From positions 620,001 to 684,000 of the forward strand of contig NZ_LT907782.1 of assembly GCF_900206265.1 (NCBI RefSeq): 64,000 nt of DNA. Reading direction: 5' to 3'. Source of the stretch: Nitrosomonas ureae. GTDB taxonomy: Bacteria > Pseudomonadota > Gammaproteobacteria > Burkholderiales > Nitrosomonadaceae. This document shows positions 1-8,713 of this stretch, one piece after another. The position numbers were made by a program, and so were the translations under genes. A model generated the notes under the pieces. That model did not search any database. It was not told where the DNA came from and was given only the letters and a program-made list of their open reading frames with translations. Within the stretch, counting starts at the first letter, position 1, and every line of letters starts with the position of its first letter.

Positions 1-3000
1 TCGGATGTTGAAATCACCTCGGCAACCGCCTTCAGCGTCACGCTGAATGTAACCGACCAATTGGCCGTGCACGGCTTGCTGAACAAGAACGGCACCGCTT
101 CTTCCGGCGCAACCACTTACAATATCGCGGCGACTGAAGACTGGATGGCCGGAACCGCAGCTTCCAGCACTGTCGCCGACCTGACAGGCAATGGCATCAC
201 AGTCAGCAATGTTCAAACACCTACAATCACTTCGGCAACCTACGACTCTGATTCGGGTATCCTGGTCGTTACCGGCACCCATCTATTTAACAAGACCGGC
301 GCTAATAATGATGTGGACATTTCCACATTAACCTTGACCGGCGGCGTTGCCAATGCCACGTATACCATCACCAGTTCGTCGGATGTGGAAATCACTTCGG
401 CAACTTCTTTCAGCGTTACCCTATCCGGCGCGGACAAAACCAACGTGGATGCATTGCTGGACCAAACCGGCACGACCTCATCGGGGGGTTCTACCTATAA
501 CCTGGCCGCTGCAGACAACTGGCTGGCGGGTGCTGATTCTGCGACTGATATTAGCGACACGATCAATGCAATAACCGTTTCAATCAATCCAAGAATCACC
601 TCAGCGACTTATGATGCATCTTCCGGTGCTTTAGTCGTCACCGCCACTAATCTGCAAGCCAATAGCGGCGGTGCCGACATCGATGCATCACTCTTAACGT
701 TCACCGGCGAAGACGGGACCACTTATACGCTGACCGATTCCGCCGATGTCGAAATCACTTCCGCCAGCGCATTCACCATCACGTTAAGCGCTACCGACAA
801 GACCGTCATCAATCAGATCGTCAATAAAAATGGCACCGCTTCCACCGGGGGAACTACTTACAATCTGGCTGCAGCGGATGACTGGAACACCAATGTCACC
901 AGCGGCGACACCGCGGATAGCACCGGCAACGGCATTACTGCTTCCAATGTGGCAGCACCAGCCATCACGTCCGCCACCTATGACGCCAGCACGGGTGCCT
1001 TGGCAGTAACCGGCACCGATTTCCTGAAAGCCGGCGGTGCAACCAATGATATTGATGCATCCAAATTCACGTTCACCGGCGAAGGCGGTGAAACCTATAC
1101 GCTGACTGATTCCGCCGATGTCGAGATCGCCTCCGGCACCGCGTTTACAATTACATTAAGTGCCACCGACAAAGCCGCCATCAACCAAATCATCAATAAA
1201 AATGGCACCGCTTCCACCGGTGGAACTACTTATAATCTGGCTGCAGCGGAAGATTGGGCGACCGGTGCCGATGCAGCCGTCAACGTGGCCGATACTACCG
1301 GCAACGGCGTAACCGTTTCCAATGTCGCCGCGCCGGAGATCACTTCGGCGACGTATAACACGGGCACCGGCATATTGGTAGTGACCGGCAGCGGCTTCCT
1401 GAAAACCAGCGGCGCTGCCAACGATATCGATGCTTCCAAATTTACTTTTACCGGCGAAGGTGGCGCTACCTACACACTCACTGATTCTGTCGATGTCGAG
1501 ATCACTTCCGGCACCACGTTCACTCTCACTTTGAGCGCAACCGACAAAGCCGCAGCTAATCTTCTTTTGAACAAAACAGGCACCACATCGACTGATGCGA
1601 CAACTTACAATCTGGCCGCTGCGGAGGATTGGGCGGCAGGCGCCGATGCCGCCGTCAATGTGGCAGATCTCGCTGGTAATGGCATTATCGTAACCGTTGC
1701 GACTTCATCTTCCGGCGGTGGCGGCAATGGCAGCTCAACGACCACAACGGTCGATGGCGTTGAAATTGCCACGACAACGCAAGCGGACGGCACCGTAATA
1801 ACCACTCTATTACCCATCACCGGAACACGGGAAGACGATCCGTCTTCGCTGCTGAATGATCGCGCAGATATTCCGCTGATTACCGGAACATCGGGCAACA
1901 CCTTACTAACTATCAGTTTACCCACTGGCGTGGGCGTGAATGCCCAGGGCTTGCCTCAGGAAATGAATTTGACCAATGCCAGAAGTGATCTGATCCAACG
2001 TATCGCACAACAAGCCGGACTCGATAGCACGGATGAAAGAGTTGTTAATCCGGTTGAAAATTTCTTGTCTACGCTCAATTCTGAAACCACACTCGGTATT
2101 CGCACCGTAACCCCCACAATTAATAGCAATCAAGCCCCCGAACTCCCCATTATCATTACAGGGACGGAAAATACCGGTGATCTCCGGCAGGCACTGATAA
2201 TCGATGCCAGTAATCTGCCACCCGGCAGCATTCTTCAATTAATGAATGTCGCGTTTGCATTTATCGTCGGAGCAGTCAACATAACAGGAGGCGCCGGTGA
2301 AAATTATGTCGTAGGTGACGATCACAATCAATATATCGTGTTGGGCGCTGATAATGATGTTTTATTTGGCAGCGGTGGCGATGATACGATCGGTAGCCTT
2401 AGCGGCGACGATCAGACTTCGGGGGATACCGGCAATGATATCGTTTTCGGTGGCAGCGGCAACGATCGGTTAAGCGGTGGAAGCGGAAATGACCGACTCA
2501 ACGGCGGATTGGGTTTCGATACTGCGGTACTGGAAGGAGGATTATCAGACTACCGGATTGAAATAAACAATGACAACGTTATGCTGACACAACTCAGTAA
2601 TGAAGAAACGGATACATTGACGGATATCGAATTGCTCCAATTTGCTACCGGCAGTAGCGCAGTCATAGCTTACTCTGAGAATGAAGCGGTTGCGCATCAT
2701 CTGGCAAGAACATGGCTGAAGCGTGATTTAACAGCGGTTGAAGGCAACGCGGTACAGAATTGGGAGAATGCGACTCCTGATGAAATCCTGACAGCTTTTT
2801 ACAACCTTCCTGAAGACATTGAATTACATGATAAAACCAGTGATGAATTGCTCGCAGGTCTGAACACCAATCCATCGATTATCCGCCTGGACGCAATTCG
2901 AAACTTTACGGGCAGCGATGAAAACGATCTTGGTTATCTGCCGCTGGGACTATCCATCAATGCGAATGGTGGCGCAGGCCATGATGCTTTGCAGTTCCCG

Positions 3001-3495
3001 GGCACACGAGAAAATGTGCATGTGGAATTTTCAGGTGACTGGCTGGAATTAACGCAATTAAGCGATGGCGCCATGTTGAATCTGAAGAATGCTGAAATGA
3101 TAGCCTTTGACAATGGAGAATCGGTTGTCATTGCACACAATGCAACTGAAGGGATTTTAGGCCGCCTATTCCATGGCTTCTTCGATCGGGATGCCACTAT
3201 GGCTGAATGGCAATTGGGGCGGGAAGCACTGCAAGATCAGATCGATCCTGACACAATTCTGGATTGGTTCCAGCAGCGCGCCGATCTGGATGCGTTAACC
3301 GACGCAGACTACGTACAAACAATTTATTCCCGGACACTGGATCGTTCTGCAACTGACGATGAACTCAGCTTGCAAATGTCGCGGTTGGCTAACGGTCAAA
3401 TTGAGCGAAAATGGCTGGCTGTCGAAATTGCACAGGGCAGCGAGGCAGCAACCCATTTAATCGGCAGCGTGATGCTGCAGGAGGGATGGATATGA
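1..3495 (+). CDS. Large repetitive RTX/DUF4214-type surface or secreted protein (5' end outside window)
   Basis: The reading frame is open from base 1, so the true start lies upstream and only the last ~1,164 residues are present. The first part consists of tandem Ig-like units beginning with ITSATYD at bases 226, 595, 964 and 1339 (123-125 residues each), preceded by the tail of another unit. After a Gly/Ser linker and a long spacer comes an RTX-like calcium-binding block at about 2287-2535, with repeated GGSGNDRLSGG-type nonapeptides. The C-terminal third contains segments like DUF4214, such as FHGFFDRDATMAEWQ and IYSRTLDRSATDDEL. RTX proteins are usually exported by type I secretion and fold on calcium outside the cell; no secretion genes are in the window. 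The likely role is adhesin or S-layer/biofilm protein, by inference. The repeat part looks more GC-rich than the genes that follow. Confidence 0.85.
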   Translation, partial: SDVEITSATAFSVTLNVTDQLAVHGLLNKNGTASSGATTYNIAATEDWMAGTAASSTVADLTGNGITVSNVQTPTITSATYDSDSGILVVTGTHLFNKTGANNDVDISTLTLTGGVANATYTITSSSDVEITSATSFSVTLSGADKTNVDALLDQTGTTSSGGSTYNLAAADNWLAGADSATDISDTINAITVSINPRITSATYDASSGALVVTATNLQANSGGADIDASLLTFTGEDGTTYTLTDSADVEITSASAFTITLSATDKTVINQIVNKNGTASTGGTTYNLAAADDWNTNVTSGDTADSTGNGITASNVAAPAITSATYDASTGALAVTGTDFLKAGGATNDIDASKFTFTGEGGETYTLTDSADVEIASGTAFTITLSATDKAAINQIINKNGTASTGGTTYNLAAAEDWATGADAAVNVADTTGNGVTVSNVAAPEITSATYNTGTGILVVTGSGFLKTSGAANDIDASKFTFTGEGGATYTLTDSVDVEITSGTTFTLTLSATDKAAANLLLNKTGTTSTDATTYNLAAAEDWAAGADAAVNVADLAGNGIIVTVATSSSGGGGNGSSTTTTVDGVEIATTTQADGTVITTLLPITGTREDDPSSLLNDRADIPLITGTSGNTLLTISLPTGVGVNAQGLPQEMNLTNARSDLIQRIAQQAGLDSTDERVVNPVENFLSTLNSETTLGIRTVTPTINSNQAPELPIIITGTENTGDLRQALIIDASNLPPGSILQLMNVAFAFIVGAVNITGGAGENYVVGDDHNQYIVLGADNDVLFGSGGDDTIGSLSGDDQTSGDTGNDIVFGGSGNDRLSGGSGNDRLNGGLGFDTAVLEGGLSDYRIEINNDNVMLTQLSNEETDTLTDIELLQFATGSSAVIAYSENEAVAHHLARTWLKRDLTAVEGNAVQNWENATPDEILTAFYNLPEDIELHDKTSDELLAGLNTNPSIIRLDAIRNFTGSDENDLGYLPLGLSINANGGAGHDALQFPGTRENVHVEFSGDWLELTQLSDGAMLNLKNAEMIAFDNGESVVIAHNATEGILGRLFHGFFDRDATMAEWQLGREALQDQIDPDTILDWFQQRADLDALTDADYVQTIYSRTLDRSATDDELSLQMSRLANGQIERKWLAVEIAQGSEAATHLIGSVMLQEGWI

Positions 3496-3620
3496 AGTTT
3501 TATACACCTGCATAAATGTTACGCTCAGTAATAAGTAATAGTGAAAAATCGACACAGCGCAATTCAATACGCCTTAACTTATGCCTTTGCAATTGAGAGC
3601 ATATTAATAAATCAGTTGCA

Positions 3621-5294
3621 CTATGCCAATGAGACTCTGGTCGCCATGATGACAAGTGCAATAATAGGCAAGAAAATATATAAACGATCCTGTCCATGAG
3701 TACGAATATTGATTTTCATAACCATCATGAATGGAATAGATATCAAAAAGGTGTTTTGCACAGCTTGCAAAACCATTGGAGAAATTTGCAAATCCCCCAT
3801 AACTATAAAAACCACAAACCCGATAATGAAAAGAACCAACAACTCAAAGTCTGATAAAAAGATAATTTCTTTACATTCGGTGAACACCAACTTCAACATC
3901 ACCGATAAACATGCTATCACCGACAGTCCGTTTATATACTCATGGAGCCAGGAAAACTGAGCCAGCGCTGAGAGATTGTAAACCAGTATCAACGCAAAAA
4001 TATTTAAATACAAAGTGCCATGCAGAATACTTAAGTCTGCTGCACGTCGCGTGCGAAAGGAAAAAAATACCAATAATCCTGCCAGACCATATAATATCAA
4101 AGCCTTACTACCGCTTAAACCAAACAGTGGTGCAAGCAGTACAGGAAGCAGCAATGCCACAAGTATTGTGATACCGATTGAATGCCATCTTTCAAGCCAA
4201 TGAGCCATCAGTTTGGAAACATCAGATTGCCTGAGTTTATCAAAATAAGGAATCGTCCATTTTTTGCTGCAAATACCGGTTCCTCGTACGAGCATGAACC
4301 ATGAAAACATCAGCAATCCTGCGCTGATCAGACTTAGAAAGATCACCCAATCCGGTTTGGATTGCAGCATGATTGCTAATAAACCGAAGGCAAACATCGC
4401 AAGATAGATCACCGATACTACTGCCGGATGAGACAACCCGATATCGATCAAACGATGATGCAAATGCCTTCGATCAGAAAGAAATGGATTGTTCTTGGAA
4501 AAAATACGCCCTGCCATTACTGACAATGTATCAAACAGCGGCAGCGCTATTATCATAGCAAGCGCGGATAGCGGCAGTTGCGGAGCGGTATGATTCAAAC
4601 TGACAAGCATTACCCCTAACACATAACCCAACATCATACTCCCGCTATCGCCCATAAAAACTCGGGTGGGATAACTGTTGTGACGTAAGAAACCAATAAT
4701 CGCACCAATTAGAGATATGGCAATTATCATTAACCCATCGTGATTGACACTCCAGGCAAAATAACCCAAGAATGCCAGTGCAATTACTGAGATTCCACCC
4801 GCCAGACTATCCAGCCCATCTGTAAAGTTCAGGGCATTGATGATCCCCACCAAGAGAAATATCGTGAAAAACATCGATGCCTTACCCAATTGTATGTCAC
4901 CAATACTCAGAATATTCCCAATATGCTCAACTTGCATGTCGCTCAGATAAACAAACAATGTTGCGGATATAAATTGACCCAGAAATTTCCAGCTTGGTGA
5001 AATTTCCATGATGTCATCAACAGCGCCGGTTATGACAATTGCGATCAATCCTGTCAGAAAGGCAATAAAAAAAGCATTCAGTGGAAAAAAAATCAAACAA
5101 ATTATTACAAAACTAATTGAAATTGCCAGGCCACCCATTCGCGGCTTTGGTGTTGTATGAACACTCCGCAGCTTTGGAATATCTATCGCCCCAACCTTCT
5201 GAGCCAAGCTGGAAGTAATTGGCATCAGCAACAGTGACAAGAAAATTGCCAGAGATAATATTAATCCAATAAATTCAACTGACATTTCAGCCAT
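3621..5294 (-). CDS. MraY/WecA-family undecaprenyl-phosphate sugar-1-phosphate transferase with long C-terminal membrane extension
   Basis: This is an integral membrane enzyme that would transfer a (N-acetyl)hexosamine-1-phosphate to undecaprenyl phosphate, the first step of a surface polysaccharide. The family motifs are present in order: a VHTTPKPRMGG segment near the N-terminus, GAVDDIMEISPSWKF, NALNFTDGLDSLAGG, VFMGDSGSMMLGYVLG and the HHRLIDIGLSH loop. Family members usually have about 330-380 residues. Here the family domain is followed by ~200 further residues rich in hydrophobic helices, including a Leu-rich stretch LVALLLPVLLAPLFG. The start is uncertain: GTG at 5303, ATG at 5294 and ATG at 5285 are all in frame and none has a strong ribosome-binding site; 5294 was chosen. 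It follows the deacetylase gene within about a dozen bases, so the two are probably co-transcribed. Confidence 0.88.
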   Translation of the reverse strand: MAEMSVEFIGLILSLAIFLSLLLMPITSSLAQKVGAIDIPKLRSVHTTPKPRMGGLAISISFVIICLIFFPLNAFFIAFLTGLIAIVITGAVDDIMEISPSWKFLGQFISATLFVYLSDMQVEHIGNILSIGDIQLGKASMFFTIFLLVGIINALNFTDGLDSLAGGISVIALAFLGYFAWSVNHDGLMIIAISLIGAIIGFLRHNSYPTRVFMGDSGSMMLGYVLGVMLVSLNHTAPQLPLSALAMIIALPLFDTLSVMAGRIFSKNNPFLSDRRHLHHRLIDIGLSHPAVVSVIYLAMFAFGLLAIMLQSKPDWVIFLSLISAGLLMFSWFMLVRGTGICSKKWTIPYFDKLRQSDVSKLMAHWLERWHSIGITILVALLLPVLLAPLFGLSGSKALILYGLAGLLVFFSFRTRRAADLSILHGTLYLNIFALILVYNLSALAQFSWLHEYINGLSVIACLSVMLKLVFTECKEIIFLSDFELLVLFIIGFVVFIVMGDLQISPMVLQAVQNTFLISIPFMMVMKINIRTHGQDRLYIFLPIIALVIMATRVSLA

Positions 5295-5306
5295 AGACAG
5301 CACTGA

Positions 5307-6176
5307 TTATTCGAAATACCCACTACAGGATTGCATCTTAACTACCGGGGCTCTTGTCCAATTCACCAGCTTATCGGCTGCTTCGATGTCAATAAATTTG
5401 TTCCGAGCCAAACATCGATCCAGTTTCTTATGGGCACCTTTCAAGCCTATATAGGATTTAAATCTTCGATGGAGCGGAATATTTAAAACTGGCTGATCAA
5501 CATCAAAATCTCGCGGATGAAAATATGTCATCATATAATCAGTCTGATTGGTCAATTTCTGAATCGCCCAGAACGGCATCAATCTGAAATATCCTCTTCC
5601 GGAAAATACTAATTTTTTACCTAAAATCTTCCCAAGACTGATTGGGAATTCTTTAATTTGTCCGCTTGCACAACCTAATAGGGAAGGCCGTGCTCGTCCA
5701 AAGTTTTTATAGCCGCCATGCCCTCGTTCAATAGGAAAAATAGAACTATCTCTTTCGATTCCATTTTCAAGCAAAGTTTCGACTATCCAGGTATTTCCTC
5801 TAACAAATGAGAAACCGGGTGCTCGATAGGTTTTAACTTTTTTTCCGGTAATATTTTCCAGAGTGCAAATTGAACGCCTTAAATCTTCTCGGAATTGACA
5901 CCGGGTTTGCTGATAGACTAGTTGGTGCATGTATGAATGGGAAGCCACTTCAAAACCAAGCTCATCAATCCGGCGAATAATTTCCGGATAATGCTTAGCC
6001 ACCCAACCCAGGCAAAAGAAAGTTGCTTTATGCCCATGCAGCAAGGTTAGCTCCAGTAAACGATCGACATTGGCATGGATGCGTGGCTTAAAATTGCGCC
6101 AGTGAGCTTCTGTAGCAGTACACTCAATGTCCAGCATATGAAACCAATCTTCTATATCGTAAGTCAGAATATTCAT
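5307..6176 (-). CDS. Polysaccharide deacetylase, exosortase (XrtA)-associated type
   Basis: This 289-residue protein has the NodB-fold deacetylase signatures: DIEDW at residues 7-11 (catalytic and metal Asp), SHSYMH at 79-84 (metal-binding His pair) and YRAPGFS around 118-124. The C-terminal part (YFHPRDFD, then a region ending in KLDRCL) resembles the DUF3473 extension of deacetylases in PEP-CTERM/exosortase polysaccharide loci. It probably removes N-acetyl groups from an exopolysaccharide. The downstream gene encodes a lipid-linked sugar transferase, which supports a shared polysaccharide role. No exosortase gene is in the window, so the XrtA link is by sequence type only. Confidence 0.87.
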   Translation of the reverse strand: MNILTYDIEDWFHMLDIECTATEAHWRNFKPRIHANVDRLLELTLLHGHKATFFCLGWVAKHYPEIIRRIDELGFEVASHSYMHQLVYQQTRCQFREDLRRSICTLENITGKKVKTYRAPGFSFVRGNTWIVETLLENGIERDSSIFPIERGHGGYKNFGRARPSLLGCASGQIKEFPISLGKILGKKLVFSGRGYFRLMPFWAIQKLTNQTDYMMTYFHPRDFDVDQPVLNIPLHRRFKSYIGLKGAHKKLDRCLARNKFIDIEAADKLVNWTRAPVVKMQSCSGYFE

Positions 6177-7078
6177 CTTAACGAAATACTCGCAATATCT
6201 TATAAATTCAGCTCAGTATAAAATGTTGTCCGTGTTTTGTTGAGGAAAATCATACGCAAGCAGCATATCTCATTTTATTAAAATAATATATACGTCAAAT
6301 AATTAATAGCGAATGCGATACTGCTCTTAAGAGCTCTGCGACAATTTCCGGAATTGTGTTACCTCATCCCCCGCCAATCAATTTTAGTGAAATAATGATC
6401 AATGCTGTTTGTAAAATCAGCGCGGTGGTTTCTGTGATGTAGCAGAAGATATTATTTAAGGCTATACACGGTACATTTTTTTGTTTGAATTTGAAAGATG
6501 ATGCTTTGGATTGACCGGTAATGCACTGTTCTAGCTGCTCAATTTTAATACTACCGTGCACATGAAATAATTGCTGATAAAAACCAGTCTACAAATATGC
6601 TTCACGGCCCCCTTTTTTATACCGGTCAAGCCTGAGCGAATCCCGCCATAGCGAAAAGCTTGCTCCTTAGCGCTACACAAGTTTAACTACAATCTTTTTT
6701 CTCGGGTTATTACCTTATTTGTCAGAGAGTTTCATCTATTACTCACAATTTCTGTGGATAACTTTGTGAATAACGCTTTGTTTGGTACGCTAACTTAAAT
6801 ATTTCTAAGGGTTTTTCTTGAATTGATTAATAAGTTAACACTTTAATTATTTTATATTTATCATGCAGTTATGGAACCTTCCTCAGACTGGCATGAAGTT
6901 TTTCTGATAACAATTGTATCTTACTGAAATTGTGGATGACTCAGAATGTCAAGCAAAATTTAAGTGTGCTGAAAACACGTACCCCAAGTAAAAACTGACT
7001 AGACAATCCTCAAATGAAACTGGGAGTTTTCACTGAATGATGGGCAATAATATGAATCCATTATCCCGAGAGGTACTC
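6177..7078. other. 902-bp AT-rich intergenic region with DnaA-box-like sites and one doubtful small ORF
   Basis: No convincing gene is seen. A minus-strand ORF at 6364-6561 (65 residues, hydrophobic C-terminus) resembles nothing I recognise and may be a relic. The right half is very AT-rich (6780-6860 is almost entirely A/T) and holds one perfect and two one-mismatch DnaA boxes, listed separately. There are no transposase signatures or obvious terminal repeats. Confidence 0.5.
6753..6773 (-). other. DnaA-box pair
   Basis: TGTGGATAA at 6753-6761 is the exact reverse complement of the consensus DnaA box TTATCCACA. TGTGAATAA at 6765-6773 differs by one base and follows in the same orientation, 12 bp on. 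A third site, TGTGGATGA at 6931-6939, also differs by one base. They flank an AT-rich stretch. Whether DnaA acts here is inference. Confidence 0.45.
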
Positions 7079-8035
7079 CTACAATCCGGATGATCCATGA
7101 TGTGTTTGTGCATCCAGAAATTGCTGTAAATGAGGTAATAGCCTTGATGGCGCTTCCTCCTGCACGGCATGACCCACCTCATTAAAGATAATCAGCTTCG
7201 AATTGGACAAATTCTCATGCAGACGCTCACCAATGGTCAGTGGGACAATTTCATCATCCCTGCTCCATATGATTAAGGCGGGAAGCAGCAAACTCGAATA
7301 GTTTTCTGAGAATTGCTGTAAATCTGCCGGCAACAACTGTCGTACGGTGGTGAGTGTTGCGTACTTTGCATTGGGTTTGGCGAGATTGCCTGCATAGTGA
7401 TCAATGGTGCTTTGCGGAATAGCGGCATCATTAAAATACACTTTCTTCAGCAAGCTTTTAACCTGAACAGCATTTGGAATAGCGTGGATCACTAGAGGAC
7501 CCAGTACCGGAGTGGCCAGTATTTTCACAAAGCCGGGCAGTTCTTGCGGATATGCAATACTATCTATTAACACCAGACTGCGCTGCAGGTTCGGATGCGA
7601 AGAGGATAAATAGATCGATGCAGCCAAGGCTACTCCGCCTCCGTAAGAATGACCGATAATGTGAAGATTCTTCAGATTATTTTCAAGAATAAAATTCCTT
7701 ACCAACCGTGCCTGATCATAAACGGAATAAGCGTTATCGCGTGGTTTGGGCGATTCTCCAAAGCCTTTCAGATCAATGGTGATTACCCGGTATTTCTGCG
7801 CCAAAGGTTCAACAATATGCCGCCAACTATAACTGCTGGCACCAAAACCGTGAATCAGAAGCACCGGATCCCCTTCACCCAAACTTTTAGATGCCAATCG
7901 CAATTCACCCGTCTGTTCCGGATAACGATATTGCGACCAACCCGGAATATCCTTGTCCATAACGGCACAGCCGCCAAGACCGAAAATCATACACAGACAG
8001 GCAAAAACAAAAACGCTTATGCGAGGATTTTTCAT
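7079..8035 (-). CDS. Alpha/beta-hydrolase lipoprotein
   Basis: The 318-residue protein begins with a lipoprotein signal peptide whose lipobox LGGC puts the lipidated Cys at residue 23, so it is predicted to sit in the cell envelope. The hydrolase fold is clear: the oxyanion-hole segment HGFGASSYSW (62-71), the nucleophile elbow GHSYGG with Ser130, an acidic residue in WSRDDEIVP, and the catalytic His in EVGHAVQEE near the C-terminus. The substrate cannot be told from sequence; esterase, lipase or haloperoxidase-like activity is possible. Its start overlaps the stop of the upstream small membrane protein by one base (TAATG), implying translational coupling. Confidence 0.85.
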   Translation of the reverse strand: MKNPRISVFVFACLCMIFGLGGCAVMDKDIPGWSQYRYPEQTGELRLASKSLGEGDPVLLIHGFGASSYSWRHIVEPLAQKYRVITIDLKGFGESPKPRDNAYSVYDQARLVRNFILENNLKNLHIIGHSYGGGVALAASIYLSSSHPNLQRSLVLIDSIAYPQELPGFVKILATPVLGPLVIHAIPNAVQVKSLLKKVYFNDAAIPQSTIDHYAGNLAKPNAKYATLTTVRQLLPADLQQFSENYSSLLLPALIIWSRDDEIVPLTIGERLHENLSNSKLIIFNEVGHAVQEEAPSRLLPHLQQFLDAQTHHGSSGL

Positions 8036-8427
8036 TAATTTAGAGATCGGACTAACATCACCATATCAAATAGGCCGCCAGCAGCAAAAGAAATGGCTCC
8101 GAAAATAGGCAATATCGCAATAATCCGGCAAGCTATTCTTAAATGCTCAGCTTCCTCCTTATTTTCAATCCTCATGTGACGCGGAATTGACAGGATCACA
8201 TAGCTAATCAAACTAAGAAAAATGATATTTCCAATAGTAAGCGGCAGCAGATTGGTGAAATAGATTTCTATTGGGCCGAGTGTCTTCCCGGCACAGTATC
8301 CACACTCATCGATCAGTTCAAATATCAAGTCGCGCCGTGCATTAATGGTTTGAAAAAAGCTCAGTGTCGTGTTTACTGCCCCCCATAAAGCTGCCAGCAA
8401 GACAATGGGAAGTCCCAATCGATCCAT
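8035..8427 (-). CDS. Small inner-membrane protein, unrecognised
   Basis: The 130-residue protein has three or four hydrophobic segments (around residues 5-22, 57-80, 105-125), with a polar loop carrying a CGYCAG motif (two Cys three apart) and a charged cytoplasmic-type segment RHMRIENKEEAEHLR. I do not recognise the family. It is coupled to the downstream lipoprotein hydrolase by a one-base overlap, so the two probably work together in the envelope. Confidence 0.7.
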   Translation of the reverse strand: MDRLGLPIVLLAALWGAVNTTLSFFQTINARRDLIFELIDECGYCAGKTLGPIEIYFTNLLPLTIGNIIFLSLISYVILSIPRHMRIENKEEAEHLRIACRIIAILPIFGAISFAAGGLFDMVMLVRSLN

Positions 8428-8487
8428 TTCTGCTCCTTTTCAAATCAAAAATTGAGGAAGTCTAAGCGGATTCACACGCAACCGTAC

Positions 8488-8673
8488 CTACATTGCATGA
8501 CAGAGGTTATCACGGCGATATGCAAAAAGAAATTCGATTGCTATCAGAGGCAGGCAATAATGAAACCAAGCTTCCGCATTATTGAACGATTCTCTAAACA
8601 GCAGGAATCCAATCAATGCTGAACGAATCCAGCCATAGTTATATAAAAAACTGCGCGACTTCTGTACATTCAC
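8488..8673 (-). CDS. Possible small membrane protein, 61 residues
   Basis: This short frame has an ATG preceded by AGGA about 8 bases upstream and encodes two hydrophobic stretches (IRSALIGFLLF and YCLPLIAIEFLFAY). It lies between the small membrane protein gene and rlmKL. No family is recognised. It may be real or a chance frame; the ribosome-binding site and amino-acid composition favour it slightly. Confidence 0.3.
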   Translation of the reverse strand: MNVQKSRSFLYNYGWIRSALIGFLLFRESFNNAEAWFHYCLPLIAIEFLFAYRRDNLCHAM

Positions 8674-8713
8674 GTATCCTACGCGGTTATTCCATAATCA
8701 ATCACAAATTATA

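Noticed and set aside
6364-6561. 65-residue minus-strand frame with a hydrophobic C-terminus
   Set aside because: No ribosome-binding site, no family resemblance; may be a gene relic but cannot be supported as a gene.
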